This document shows, in pieces, positions 29,255 to 38,126 of a stretch of DNA of 64,000 nucleotides. Below the pieces are notes generated by a model. The model was given only the letters and a program-made list of their open reading frames with translations. It had not been told where the DNA came from and ran no database searches. Every line of letters begins with the position of its first letter. The stretch's first letter is position 1. The translations under genes were made by a program, and so were the position numbers. The stretch comes from Stenotrophomonas sp. 57 (lineage in GTDB: Bacteria; Pseudomonadota; Gammaproteobacteria; Xanthomonadales; Xanthomonadaceae), in contig NZ_CP127407.1 of the NCBI RefSeq assembly GCF_030291075.1, forward strand, positions 3,222,001-3,286,000. Reading direction: 5' to 3'.

Positions 29255-30622
29255 TCATGCTTCGCGCATGCGCCGTGCGATGGCGCTGCCTGCGGCGATC
29301 GTAGCGGTCAGCGCCACCATCGACAGGAACTGCAGGCGGGTATGCGATTCACTCAGCAGCAGGCCGAAGATCAGCGCCAGGATGCCCAGCGCGCACACCG
29401 TCAGCCACGGGAAACCGGCCATGCGGAACGGCAGTCGGGTGCCCAGTCGATCAGCACGGCGGCGCAGCACCAGCTGCGAGACCAGCGACAGCGTCCACAC
29501 CAGCAGACAGGTGGAACCGACGATGTTCAGCAGTACCGGCAGTACCCGGTCCGGGAACAGCAGTTCCATCACCGTGGCGGCGAAGCCGAACAGCACGCTG
29601 GCGAGAACGGCGATCACCGGCACCTGGCGCGGGTCGGTCCAACCCAGCACGGCCGGTGCTTCACGACGCTGCGCCAGCGAATACATCATGCGCGAGGCAC
29701 CGTAGAGGTTGGCATTGAGTGCGGACAGCAGCGCGATCACCGCGATCAGGGTGATGGCGGTGCCGGCACCCGGAATACGGGCGATATCCAGCACTGCGGC
29801 GAACGGCGACTTCAGCGCCTCGCTGGTCCACGGCACCACGGCGATGATCACGCTCAGCGAGCCGATGTAGAACACCAGGATGCGCCAGGCCACGGTGCGG
29901 ATCGCACGGGCAATGCTGCGTTCCGGGTCTTCGGTCTCGGCAGCAGCGACGGCCACGATCTCGGTGCCGCCAAAGGCGAACACCACCACCAGCAGCGCCG
30001 CGCCGATGCCGGCCAGGCCCTTCGGTGCAAAGCCACCGTGTTCGGTGAAGTTGCTCAGGCCGGGCGAGGTCACCTGCGGCAGCCAGCCCATCAGCAGCGC
30101 CACGCCGATGGCGATGAAGGCCAGGATTGCCGCCACCTTGAGGATGGCGAACCAGAATTCGAACTCGCCGAAGTTCTTCACGCCGAGCAGGTTGATCGCG
30201 GTGAAGAACAGCATGAAGGCCAACGCTGCCATCGGTACCGGTACCGACGGCCAGACCGTCGCCAGCAGCCCGGCCGCGCCCACCGCCTCGGCAGCGATCA
30301 CGATCACCAGCTGCACCCACCAGAGCCAGCCGACGGTGGCACCGGCGGTAGCCCCCATGGCATCGGCTGCATACACCGAGAACGCGCCGCTGGTCGGTTT
30401 GGCCGCCGCCATCTCGCCCAGTGCGTTCATCACGATGATCACCAGCGCGCCGGCCACCAGGTAGGACACCAGCACCGCCGGGCCGGCCGCCTGCACGCCC
30501 ACGCCCGAGCCGAGGAACAGGCCGGCGCCGATGGCGCTGCCCAGGCCCATCATGATCAGCTGGCGGGGCTTGAGCGAATGTCCGAGGCGGGACGGCGAAG
30601 CGGTCGGAATCGAGTTGGGCAT
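29255..30622 (-). CDS. Amino-acid permease (APC superfamily)
   Basis: 455-residue inner-membrane transporter with twelve membrane segments. TM1 carries the substrate-binding GSAIGAGLFLGSG, and the following segments contain the APC pattern ALGEMAAAKPTSGAFSVYAADAMG. FGGTEIVAVAAAETEDPERSI in the TM6-7 region is typical of the AAT group (GabP/ProY/AnsP-like). The amino acid carried is not predictable. The ATG at 30622 was chosen because MPNSIPTASPSRLGHSLKPRQLIMMGLG begins at the normal cytosolic head; a longer frame adds 77 unlikely residues. The PAS-AraC regulator gene lies 82 bases upstream on the same strand and may control it. Confidence 0.9.
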   Translation of the reverse strand: MPNSIPTASPSRLGHSLKPRQLIMMGLGSAIGAGLFLGSGVGVQAAGPAVLVSYLVAGALVIIVMNALGEMAAAKPTSGAFSVYAADAMGATAGATVGWLWWVQLVIVIAAEAVGAAGLLATVWPSVPVPMAALAFMLFFTAINLLGVKNFGEFEFWFAILKVAAILAFIAIGVALLMGWLPQVTSPGLSNFTEHGGFAPKGLAGIGAALLVVVFAFGGTEIVAVAAAETEDPERSIARAIRTVAWRILVFYIGSLSVIIAVVPWTSEALKSPFAAVLDIARIPGAGTAITLIAVIALLSALNANLYGASRMMYSLAQRREAPAVLGWTDPRQVPVIAVLASVLFGFAATVMELLFPDRVLPVLLNIVGSTCLLVWTLSLVSQLVLRRRADRLGTRLPFRMAGFPWLTVCALGILALIFGLLLSESHTRLQFLSMVALTATIAAGSAIARRMREA

Positions 30623-30704
30623 CGGCGGGGCTGGCGGCGGGCTACAGGGGCGACACCTTACCCTGTCCCATGCCCGCGGGGATAGGCACAGCGCAGCAGG
30701 CGGA

Positions 30705-31427
30705 TCAGGCCAGTGCCGGCTCGCCGACGCTGCCGCCGATACGGGCGCGATAGGCGCGCGGCGAGAAACCGGTTTCAGCCTTGAACTTGCGGGTGAAGGC
30801 GCTCTGGTCGCTGAAACCGCAGGCCTGGCCGATGCTGGCGATGCTCTCGTCACCGTGCAGCAGGTGCATGGCCATCTGGATCCGCAGCCGGGTCAGCACC
30901 TGCTGCGGGGTCATCTGGAACACCTTGCGGAAGCTGCGCTCCAGCTTGGACAGCGAAAAGCCGGTGATGTCCAGCAGGGTCTGCATGCGCACGTTCTCGG
31001 CGTAGTGCGCATTGAGGTGGGCCAGCGCCAGCCGCAGCTGTTCGTACTGGGTGCCCAGGCTGTCCTTCTGGCCAAGGTCGCGGGAAATGCCGATCAGCCC
31101 TTCGATGGCCCCATCAACCACCAGCGGGCGCTTGCAGGTCAGGCACCAGCCCGGTTCGCGGTTGGCGAACAGGTGCAGCTCCATCAGGTTCTCGATCACC
31201 TCGCCGGACAGCACCCGCGCGTCCTGGTCAACGTAGTCCGCGCTGAGTCCGGTCGGGTAGATTTCGGCCGCCGTGCGCCCGATCACGTCCTTGCGCGCGC
31301 GCAGGCCCAGCCGCCGCAGCATGGTCTGGTTGACGTGGGTGTAACGCCCCTGAAGATCCTTGATGAAGAACAGCACATCCGGGATGGCGTCGAACAGGGC
31401 TTCGATGTCGGCGGGCTCGACTCGCAT
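30705..31427 (-). CDS. AraC-family regulator with PAS sensor domain
   Basis: 240 residues. A PAS fold (about 5-110) includes IPDVLFFIKDLQGRYTHVNQTML and a Cys pair in WCLTCKRPLVV that could bind a metal, haem or redox signal. An AraC double helix-turn-helix (about 135-235) follows, with SKLERSFRKVFQMTPQQVLTRLRI and ASIGQACGFSDQSAFTRKFKAETGFSPRAYR. The ATG at 31427 is the first start that keeps the domain without the Ala/Pro leader. The adjacent permease is the simplest candidate target; this is inferred from position only. Confidence 0.88.
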   Translation of the reverse strand: MRVEPADIEALFDAIPDVLFFIKDLQGRYTHVNQTMLRRLGLRARKDVIGRTAAEIYPTGLSADYVDQDARVLSGEVIENLMELHLFANREPGWCLTCKRPLVVDGAIEGLIGISRDLGQKDSLGTQYEQLRLALAHLNAHYAENVRMQTLLDITGFSLSKLERSFRKVFQMTPQQVLTRLRIQMAMHLLHGDESIASIGQACGFSDQSAFTRKFKAETGFSPRAYRARIGGSVGEPALA

Positions 31428-31534
31428 GCGGCAAGCATAGCCGAGGCCCCTTGCCGGTGCGATCACCCTTGCGGGACTTGCGCTTAACGCCGCCAGGCCC
31501 ACCGTGGAGCCCAGCCCCTACCGGAGATCCGGCC

Positions 31535-31999
31535 ATGCCACGTGGTGACAAGTCCGCCTACACCGAAAAGCAGAAGCGCCAGGCCGAGCATATCGAGGAC
31601 AGCGAGCGCGAACGCGGTGCCAGCGAAAGCACCGCCGAACGCATCGCCTGGGCCACCGTGAACAAGCAGGATGGTGGAGGCAAGCGCGGTGGCAGTGGGC
31701 GCAAGGCGGCGAAGAAGGCACCGGCGAAGAAGGCCGCTGTGAAGAAGACTGCTACAAAGAAGTCGACTGCCAAGAAACCGGCTGAGAAAAAGTCGTCCGT
31801 GAAAAAGTCGCCTGCGAAGAAGTCTGCGGCGAACAGAGCGGCCGCCGATAAATCGGCCGCGAAAAGGACGGTTGCCGTGAGGGCTCCTGCATCCAGCACG
31901 GGGAAGAAATCCGCTCCCAGAAAGGCACCGGTCAAGAAGGCTACCGCCGCAACCCGCAGCGCCGCCGCCAAGAAGGCGGCGGCTACCCGTGCCCGATAG
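31535..31999 (+). CDS. Histone-H1-like Lys/Ala-rich protein with small N-terminal domain
   Basis: 154 residues. The N-terminal 50 form the small 'plasmid stabilization'-type domain (MPRGDKSAYTEKQKRQAEHIEDS...AERIAWATVNKQDGGG). The rest is a Lys/Ala repeat tail (AKKAPAKKAAVKKTATKK type) like bacterial H1 homologues, probably binding DNA or RNA nonspecifically. CGGAG lies about 8 bases before ATG 31535. The TAG at 31997-31999 is followed in the same frame by 18 more codons of the same Ala/Lys/Arg character, ending at TGA 32054-32056. The tail therefore seems shortened by a point mutation, or readthrough may extend it. Confidence 0.85.
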   Translation: MPRGDKSAYTEKQKRQAEHIEDSERERGASESTAERIAWATVNKQDGGGKRGGSGRKAAKKAPAKKAAVKKTATKKSTAKKPAEKKSSVKKSPAKKSAANRAAADKSAAKRTVAVRAPASSTGKKSAPRKAPVKKATAATRSAAAKKAAATRAR

Positions 32000-32420
32000 G
32001 CAGCGACACGCAAGACCGCAGCGAAAAAGGCTGCCCGAACGCGGAGCAGAGATTGATCGTCCCCGAAAACGGGGAGCAACCCGCGCCCGCATCGCAGGCG
32101 CGGGATGTGTGGCGCAGCGCCTACTTTCGCTGGATCGGTCCCAACGGCCGTACGACATCGGCGACAGCGCGACTCACCTGCTCTGCCATCCAGAGCCACT
32201 CATGGCTCAGGCACACCGATGAAGGCAGTGCACGTCGCGCAGTTTGTCGTAAACGGCTACATCCCGTGCAGAGCAATCCGGAAGTCATCTGGCACTGCTG
32301 ATCGCCGTCAGGGCCTCTTCGCTGGGCTCCCTCAAGGACAGATCATCGACTTCCACCCCCCTGTAGCTTCGCTCGGTGGTAGCGGCTACGTTGATTGACC
32401 CACTGACAGGGATAGTTGAG
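32000..32420. other. Intergenic stretch without a supported gene
   Basis: Holds the in-frame continuation of the preceding Lys-rich tail (32000-32056). Two hairpins follow: TCCCCG-AAAA-CGGGGA (32060-32075) and CCCGCGCC...GGCGCGGG (32080-32104), which may terminate that transcript. From about 32105 on the sequence is less GC-rich, has only short frames without ribosome sites, and shows no repeat I recognise. Confidence 0.6.
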
Positions 32421-33044
32421 ATGAAGAATGTGAACCGAGTTCTGGCGACCAGCGCGCTGATGCTTGTACTGGCGGCATGCAGCAGTTCCCAGACCGCCAA
32501 CAAGGGCAATTTCGGCAAGGCTATTCAGAAATATCTTGATACCAAGAACGGGCTCTGCGCTGCTTTGCCCGCTCGGGAACTCCCCTTCAAACTGGCCAAC
32601 GATGGCAGCTTGGGAGAGCGCGCGCGCCTGCAGGCCAACGCCTTGGTCGAGGCCGGGTTGCTGAACCGCCAAGCATCTGAAATGAAATCGATGTTTGGCA
32701 CATCGACCGTACCGGCTGGCGAGTACGCGCTTACATCCAAAGGAAAGAAGTTCCTCGTAGAAGGCGGCGCAGAAACATTTGCAGGTCAAGCAGCGTTCTG
32801 CACCGGCAAGTTCAGGGTGACAGAGGTGCACACCTTTACCGAGCCCAGCGAGATGATGGGCGTGAAATTGTCTCAGGTGAACTTCCGCTACAAGGTCGAA
32901 GATGCGGACAGCTGGGCCAGATCGAAAGATGTCCAGGCCAGCTACCGTAACCTCGCGGATCAAGCCAAGGACGAAATCGATGGCAAAGCAACGCTCGTGC
33001 TGACCAACGACGGCTGGATGCACGAGCGCTTGTTCAAGCGCTGA
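32421..33044 (+). CDS. Lipoprotein of unknown function
   Basis: 207 residues. A lipoprotein signal (MKNVNRVLATSALMLVLAAC) puts the lipidated Cys at residue 20. The mature protein has two further Cys (GLCAALPAR and AAFCTGKF), an Ala/Leu-rich helix, and a C-terminal KATLVLTNDGWMHERL stretch. I do not recognise the family. Base composition is visibly lower in G+C and codon use more mixed than in its neighbours, suggesting acquisition by transfer. The ribosome site is weak (AGGG 13 bases upstream). Confidence 0.75.
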   Translation: MKNVNRVLATSALMLVLAACSSSQTANKGNFGKAIQKYLDTKNGLCAALPARELPFKLANDGSLGERARLQANALVEAGLLNRQASEMKSMFGTSTVPAGEYALTSKGKKFLVEGGAETFAGQAAFCTGKFRVTEVHTFTEPSEMMGVKLSQVNFRYKVEDADSWARSKDVQASYRNLADQAKDEIDGKATLVLTNDGWMHERLFKR

Positions 33045-33054
33045 GGTCTTTTCA

Positions 33055-33081
33055 GTCGGCACGGCACTTCGCCGCGCCGAC
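33055..33081. terminator. Convergent hairpin between the lipoprotein and chemoreceptor genes
   Basis: GTCGGC-CGGC...GCCG-GCCGAC stem with one bulge each side and an ACTTC loop, preceded by TCTTTT. It probably serves both convergent genes. Confidence 0.5.
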
Positions 33082-33091
33082 GCGGTGACGA

Positions 33092-35218
33092 TCAGGCCGC
33101 GCGCGCCACCACGGCGCGGGCCGCACCGTCCTGCTCGATCTGGAATACCGCCACCGATGTGCTCAGTGCATGCGCCTGCTCCTCCAGCGCGCGACTGGCC
33201 GCGGTCGCTTCTTCCACCAGCGCAGCGTTCTGCTGGGTCACCTGGTCCATCTGCACCACCACCTCGTTGACCTGCTCGATGCCGGCGGCCTGTTCCTTGC
33301 TGGCTGCGGCGATGTCGCTCATCAGCTGGGTGGTGCGCGAGCTGGCCTGGGCCACGCGTGCGATCGCGGCTTCGGATTCAACAGTCACCGCCAGGCCACT
33401 CTTCACCTTGGCAGCGGCGTCTTCGATCAGCTCCTTGATCTCCTTGGCGGCGACACCGGCACGCTGCGCGAGCGTGCGCACTTCGCTGGCGACCACGGCG
33501 AAACCACGGCCCTGCTCGCCTGCACGGGCGGCTTCCACGGCAGCGTTCAGCGCCAGGATGTTGGTCTGGAACGCGATGCCGTCGATCACCGTGGAGATCT
33601 CCGAGATACGGGCCGAGGACTGATCGATCTCGCCCATCACCGCCGCCATCTGCGCCATCGCCTGCTCGGTCTCGCGCACGGCGGCACCGGCGGCATGCGC
33701 TTCGCTGTCGGCCTGCCGCGCCAGTTCAGCGTTCTGGCGCACGGTGGAGGTCAGTTCCTCCATTGATGCCGCGGCTTCTTCCAGGTTGGCGGCCTGCTGC
33801 TCGGTGCGGCGCGACAGGTCGTTGTTGCCGGCAGCCAGTTCCTGCGCCGCGTTGTTGATGCTGTCGGCAGCCACCTGGATGCCCCGCACGATGCCGGTCA
33901 ACTGCGCAGTGGTGGTGTTGGCGTCGTCACGCATGCGGGCGAATACACCGTCGTACTCGCCATCCATGCGTGCGGTCAGGTCGCCGTGCGAAATCGCACG
34001 CAGCACGTCGGAGACATCGGCGATGCTGGCCTGCGAACTGGCCATCATGCCGTTGAGGTGCTCGACCATCGCCTTGAACTGGTACTGGAACGCAGCAGCA
34101 TCGCCGCGCATGCTGAAATCACCAGCGCGCGCGGCGCGGGCAAGTTCATCGATCTGGGCGTTGATTGCCATCAGGCTCTGCTTCACTGCCGCCAGGGTGC
34201 GGGTCAGCGTGCCCTTTTCGCCCGGATAGTCCGGCAGATCGTGGCTCAGATCACCGATGGCGTAGCGCTGCATCATCTCGGCCATCAGCAGTTCCACCTG
34301 TACGTGCGATTCGACCAGGCTGTTGGTGGCCTGCACCATGCGCCCAAAATCACCGGGGAATGCGCTGGCGTCCATGCGATAGCGGATCGCGCCGGCCTCA
34401 TGCTGTTCGGCCATCTGCAGCTGCGCGCCGATCGCTGCCTGCACGCTCTGCCGCACGCTGGCCATCGCCTCGCCCAGCTGGGTCAGTTCATCGCGCCCAC
34501 CGAGGCGGAATTCCTGGTCCAGCTGGCCCTTGGACAGGCGCTCGGCCAGGTTCACCGCGCGCGCGAGCGGGCCGGTCAGGCTGCGGCCGATCATCACCGA
34601 GGCACCGATGCCGACAAGCAATGCAACACCGCCCAGCACCAGCAGCTGCAGAAGGCTGCGTTCGCCGAGGCGGATCGCTTCGGCTGCGGCGGTGCGGCTT
34701 TCCTTCTCTTCGAAGTCCACGCCGTCCGACAGCGCCTTGTTCCAGCCATTGGCGGCTTCCTGCACCGGGCCCAGGGTCAGCGCCACGGCGCCCGGATAGT
34801 CACCCTGCTCCATCAGTGCGCTGGTCTGCTTGTTGAGCGGGCGCGCGACGGCACGCTTGGCCGCGATGGTTTCCGCGATGGCCTTGCCCTGGGCGTCGCT
34901 GGGCAGCGCCTGGTAGGCGGTCCAGCTGGCCTCGTAGCGCTTGACCAGATCGGCGATGCGCTGCTCGTCGTGTCCGCGGTCTTCGCCCTGGCGGATCAGC
35001 ATCTCGCGGCGCACCACCATCATCTGGTTGTTGGCATCGAGCATCTGCGACAGCAGCCGCACCTTGGCCACGCTGATGTCGACCACCTGCTGCATCGCGC
35101 GCTTCTGCACGACACTGGCGGTGGCGCCAGTGGCCACCACGGCGGCAACCAGCAGCAGCAACAGGCCAAAGCCCAGCCCAAGACGCCAGGCAACCCTGAC
35201 ATTCCTCAAGTAGTTCAT
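33092..35218 (-). CDS. Methyl-accepting chemotaxis protein
   Basis: 708-residue chemoreceptor. TM1 lies at about 12-31 and a periplasmic four-helix-bundle sensor at about 35-185. TM2 is at about 188-210, then HAMP (about 212-265) and an extra linker segment with HAMP-like repeats to about 430. The kinase-control hairpin is centred on the conserved stretch [20 protein letters not shown]. Methylation-helix Glu/Gln pairs flank it. No CheR-binding pentapeptide is at the C-terminus (ends AVVARAA), so it may be adapted by neighbours. No che genes are nearby. The ATG at 35218 starts directly before TM1. Confidence 0.93.
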   Translation of the reverse strand: MNYLRNVRVAWRLGLGFGLLLLLVAAVVATGATASVVQKRAMQQVVDISVAKVRLLSQMLDANNQMMVVRREMLIRQGEDRGHDEQRIADLVKRYEASWTAYQALPSDAQGKAIAETIAAKRAVARPLNKQTSALMEQGDYPGAVALTLGPVQEAANGWNKALSDGVDFEEKESRTAAAEAIRLGERSLLQLLVLGGVALLVGIGASVMIGRSLTGPLARAVNLAERLSKGQLDQEFRLGGRDELTQLGEAMASVRQSVQAAIGAQLQMAEQHEAGAIRYRMDASAFPGDFGRMVQATNSLVESHVQVELLMAEMMQRYAIGDLSHDLPDYPGEKGTLTRTLAAVKQSLMAINAQIDELARAARAGDFSMRGDAAAFQYQFKAMVEHLNGMMASSQASIADVSDVLRAISHGDLTARMDGEYDGVFARMRDDANTTTAQLTGIVRGIQVAADSINNAAQELAAGNNDLSRRTEQQAANLEEAAASMEELTSTVRQNAELARQADSEAHAAGAAVRETEQAMAQMAAVMGEIDQSSARISEISTVIDGIAFQTNILALNAAVEAARAGEQGRGFAVVASEVRTLAQRAGVAAKEIKELIEDAAAKVKSGLAVTVESEAAIARVAQASSRTTQLMSDIAAASKEQAAGIEQVNEVVVQMDQVTQQNAALVEEATAASRALEEQAHALSTSVAVFQIEQDGAARAVVARAA

Positions 35219-35453
35219 GGGTTCATCCAAAACGGGGGGATGTGGCCGTATCGGCCGTGCCACCGGCAATCTTGACTGGCAACATGCATGGGCGTCGGTA
35301 GCCGTTCACCTTGGTGAGACCATGCACGGTGCTTCTGCGACAAGGGCCCGGGCCACGCCAGGGCCGCCCTGCTCATGCCGGCATCAGGTTGCTTTCACGG
35401 AGGCTGCGCAGCCTCTGCGGGCAGGGTGGAGCGGCCATCTGCCGGAGATCTAC

Positions 35454-36413
35454 ATGCCCGTACACCGCCCCGCCCTGCTCGCCCTGTCCTTGCTGGTGTC
35501 CCCCGCCTTCGCGCAGGTGCCGCCGCCAGCCCAGCTGCCGGAGCCCATTGCCGAGAAGGCCGGCCCCGATACGGCGGCGCGCTCGCCGCTGCACGCCCAG
35601 GTGCTTCTGGACCGGGCCAATTTCTCCCCGGGCGAGATCGACGGTGAAGTCGGCAGCAACCAGCGACGCGCCGTGGCCGGGTTCCAGGCCGCTCACGGCC
35701 TGACGGTGAGCGGAGAGCTGGACGACAGCACCTGGAAGGCGCTGCAGGCCGATGCGACCACACCGCTTGCCAGTTACACGTTGACCGCCGAGGACGTGGC
35801 CGGGCCGTTCGTCGCCGTACCGAAGACGCCCGCCGCGCAGGCAAAGCTGAGGGCACTGGGCTACAGCAGCGTCGAGGAATCACTGGGCGAGCGTTTCCAT
35901 GCTTCGCCGGAATTGCTGAAGGCGCTCAACCCCGGCGTCGATCTGGCCAAGGCCGGCAACCGCATCCAGGTACCCAACATCGCACCGGCTGCATTGCTGA
36001 AGGCGGCGAAGATCGTAGTCGACAAGTCCGATTCCACCCTGCAGTTGCTGGATGCGCAGGGCAAGGTGATCGCACAGGTGCCAGTGTCGTCCGGCAGCCA
36101 ACACGATCCGCTGCCAATCGGTGAATGGAAAATTCTTGGCGTGTATCGTGACCCGCCGTTCCACTACAACCCCAAGCTGTTCTGGGATGCGCGCAGGGGC
36201 GACAAGAAGGCTACGCTGCCTCCGGGTCCGAACAACCCGGTGGGGAGGGTCTGGATTGATCTGTCCAAGCCCCACTATGGCCTGCATGGAACGCCGGTGC
36301 CCGGCCATGTCGGCAAGACCGAATCGCATGGCTGCGTGCGCATGACCAACTGGGATGCGCTGCGCGTGGCCGATGCGGTGGATACCTCCGTCCCCGTGGT
36401 GATGCAGGAGTAA
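35454..36413 (+). CDS. L,D-transpeptidase (YkuD) with peptidoglycan-binding domain
   Basis: 319-residue periplasmic cell-wall enzyme that forms or exchanges meso-DAP cross-links or attaches proteins to peptidoglycan. Signal peptide about 1-20 (cut after AFA). A PG_binding_1-type domain spans about 45-98 (RANFSPGEIDGEVGSNQRRAVAGFQ). A small LysM-like or linker region includes RFHASPELLKALNPG, and the YkuD domain runs from about 185 with His278 (HGTP) and catalytic Cys294 (SHGCVRM). GGAG precedes the ATG. The M23 gene starts 4 bases after its stop, so the two form an operon. Confidence 0.92.
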   Translation: MPVHRPALLALSLLVSPAFAQVPPPAQLPEPIAEKAGPDTAARSPLHAQVLLDRANFSPGEIDGEVGSNQRRAVAGFQAAHGLTVSGELDDSTWKALQADATTPLASYTLTAEDVAGPFVAVPKTPAAQAKLRALGYSSVEESLGERFHASPELLKALNPGVDLAKAGNRIQVPNIAPAALLKAAKIVVDKSDSTLQLLDAQGKVIAQVPVSSGSQHDPLPIGEWKILGVYRDPPFHYNPKLFWDARRGDKKATLPPGPNNPVGRVWIDLSKPHYGLHGTPVPGHVGKTESHGCVRMTNWDALRVADAVDTSVPVVMQE

Positions 36414-36417
36414 GCCC

Positions 36418-37041
36418 ATGCGTCTTTCGCAGCTGATCGTGCTGGGCGTGCTGCTGGGTGTGGGACTGGGCTGGTGGCTGCGCCGCGATGCCGCCGAACC
36501 CACGGCGGCGTCCTCGCCAGCAATGACCTCCACCGTGTCGGCAACGCCGACGGCGGAACCGACCACACCGAGCGCGCCGCTGCCGGCCAGCCTGGACGCA
36601 GCACCGGGCGGTCTGCTGCTGCCGGTGCAGGGCGTACTACCCTCGCAGCTGCGCGACACCTTCACCGACGCCCGCAGCGAAGGACGCGTGCACGATGCCA
36701 TCGACATCATGGCCGATGCCGGGACGCCCGTGCTGGCGGTGGCCGACGGCACGGTGGAGAAGCTGTTCGACAGCAAGCGCGGTGGGCTGACGATCTACCA
36801 GTTCGAGCCCAGCGGACGCTGGTGCTACTACTACGCGCATCTGCAGCGCTATGCCGATGGCCTGGCCGAAAAGCAGGTGATCAGGCGCGGCGAGGTGATC
36901 GGTTATGTAGGCAGCACCGGCAATGCCAGTGCGGACGCGCCGCACCTGCACTTCGAGGTGCACGTGCTGGGGCCTGAAAAACAGTGGTGGAAGGGGGAAT
37001 CGATCAATCCCTATCCATTGCTGCGGGCGGCCGAACGCTGA
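36418..37041 (+). CDS. M23-family (LytM/NlpD-like) peptidase, membrane-anchored
   Basis: 207 residues. An N-terminal membrane anchor (about 5-20), a Thr/Ala/Pro linker to about 60 and a LytM domain with both zinc motifs: His92-x3-Asp96 and His176-x-His178 (PHLHFE), plus His141 (YAHLQRY). The complete set suggests an active endopeptidase that cuts peptidoglycan cross-bridges, although NlpD-type activators share the fold. It is co-transcribed with the L,D-transpeptidase just upstream, pairing a cross-linker with a hydrolase. Confidence 0.9.
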   Translation: MRLSQLIVLGVLLGVGLGWWLRRDAAEPTAASSPAMTSTVSATPTAEPTTPSAPLPASLDAAPGGLLLPVQGVLPSQLRDTFTDARSEGRVHDAIDIMADAGTPVLAVADGTVEKLFDSKRGGLTIYQFEPSGRWCYYYAHLQRYADGLAEKQVIRRGEVIGYVGSTGNASADAPHLHFEVHVLGPEKQWWKGESINPYPLLRAAER

Positions 37042-37061
37042 CGCGTCAGCCCTCGCTTTGC

Positions 37062-37469
37062 TCAGAGGCCAGAGGCAACACGCACCGCTTCACAGGCTGT
37101 GATCAGGTCTTCCACCAGGCGCCCGCTGACATCGAGTTCGCCCTCGTACTCGGCGATGTTGCGCTGCTGGTGGCACTTGTCGAGTACGCGCCACACCTCG
37201 GGACCAACGCCGAGCGTGTGCTTGAGCGACTGGAACACGATGTAGCGGTTGCTGGGCCGGAATCCCTTCGCGCGAAGCGCGGCCAGGCTCAAGGCGTGCG
37301 CGGCGTTGTAGGCAAGGTCGAAGCGGCTTTCCAGCGACAACGTGGCATTGCGTGCGTCACGCAGCCGCGCAAGGCCCGAGCGCTGCAGCCCTTCAATCTC
37401 CCGCGGATCGGGCGGTTCGGCGGTAAGCGGTTTACCCGCCCCGACCAGATTCTGCAATGGCGAGGTCAT
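37062..37469 (-). CDS. HEPN-domain protein, partner of the MNT nucleotidyltransferase
   Basis: 135 residues, all-helical, matching HEPN proteins that pair with minimal nucleotidyltransferases (Y..NAAHALSLAALRAKGFRP...VFQSLKHTLG...CHQQRNIAEYEG). The typical R-x4-6-H RNase motif is not obvious at the usual place, which reads RNIAEYEG. R-x5-H does occur just before it (WRVLDKCH). Probably the toxin or effector of a type VII-like module. ATG 37469 has GGAGG 5 bases upstream, lying inside the 3' end of the preceding gene; the coding regions overlap by 38 bases, so translation is coupled. Confidence 0.8.
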   Translation of the reverse strand: MTSPLQNLVGAGKPLTAEPPDPREIEGLQRSGLARLRDARNATLSLESRFDLAYNAAHALSLAALRAKGFRPSNRYIVFQSLKHTLGVGPEVWRVLDKCHQQRNIAEYEGELDVSGRLVEDLITACEAVRVASGL

Positions 37470-38097
37470 CCTTTCCTCCAATCACCCACACCTTGGGTTG
37501 TTCGAGAACACGCTGCAGGAAGGCATTGCCCTTGCGCAGGCGATCATTCAATTCGTCGTGCGTGTACAGCGTCGGGTTAACCGGCCGTCCCAGACGTTCC
37601 TCCAAAGGATCAAGCACCGCCATCAACTCAGCATAACCCAGCGTATCGGACACGAGCATCAGATCGATGTCGCTGTGCGCGCTGTCGGTGCGCTTGGCCA
37701 CCGAACCGAAGACGAAGGCCAGCGCAATCTGGTCCTGCAGCGGTTGCAACGCCTCGCGCAGCGGCTGCGCGAGGCCGATGGTCTTGTGCACCAGCGCCAC
37801 CAGTTCGGCATGGATGGGGGAGCCGGCAAATGCCCGATAACGTTTCTGGTTACCGACTTTTCGTTGCTCCACCAAGCCGCTTGCGACCAGCTTGGCCACT
37901 TCCCGCTGCACGGCGCCAGAGCCGGCACCGCTGCCACTGATCAGCTCGGAGATGCTGAAATCTCGACGGTCCTGGCCGAACAGCAGCGCCAGCACCCGCT
38001 GCTGGGTCTGGGTGAACAGTGCATCGGTCAGGCCGATGGGGCTGGACGAAGATGCAGTGGCGGTAGAGATACCCATACTGGGCATTATTGTGCCCAT
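37432..38097 (-). CDS. MNT-domain nucleotidyltransferase with N-terminal winged helix (antitoxin-like)
   Basis: 221 residues. An N-terminal winged-helix domain (about 22-92: LFTQTQQRVLALLFGQ...GAVQREVAKLVASGLVEQRKVGNQKRYRA) precedes a DNA-polymerase-beta-like MNT domain with Gly131-Ser132 and the metal pair Asp143/Asp145 (HSDIDLMLVSD). In characterised MNT-HEPN pairs the transferase AMPylates and silences the HEPN partner. The winged helix suggests autorepression, and repeated CCCARTATGGG boxes overlap the start region. Start choice among Met codons at 38097, 38085 and 38076 is uncertain; 38097 has GGAA 8 bases upstream. Confidence 0.82.
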   Translation of the reverse strand: MGTIMPSMGISTATASSSSPIGLTDALFTQTQQRVLALLFGQDRRDFSISELISGSGAGSGAVQREVAKLVASGLVEQRKVGNQKRYRAFAGSPIHAELVALVHKTIGLAQPLREALQPLQDQIALAFVFGSVAKRTDSAHSDIDLMLVSDTLGYAELMAVLDPLEERLGRPVNPTLYTHDELNDRLRKGNAFLQRVLEQPKVWVIGGKDDLAIAESGRGG

Positions 38098-38103
38098 ATT
38101 GGG
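38072..38103 (-). promoter_or_regulatory. Repeated CCCA-N3-TGGG boxes at the MNT start (putative operator)
   Basis: Two copies of CCCARTATGGG on the minus strand (38103-38093 and 38082-38072), 21 bases apart, that is two helical turns on one DNA face. Between them is GGGCA-CAATAA-TGCCC. Each box contains an in-frame ATG of the MNT gene. Likely bound by the gene's own winged-helix domain; this is inference. Confidence 0.5.
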
Positions 38104-38126
38104 TATTCCGCAAGTGCCTTCGCCAG

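Noticed and set aside
31989..32301. Small plus-strand frames of 77-82 codons
   Set aside because: No ribosome sites, no signal or domain, and the first overlaps the tail of the Lys-rich gene in another frame.
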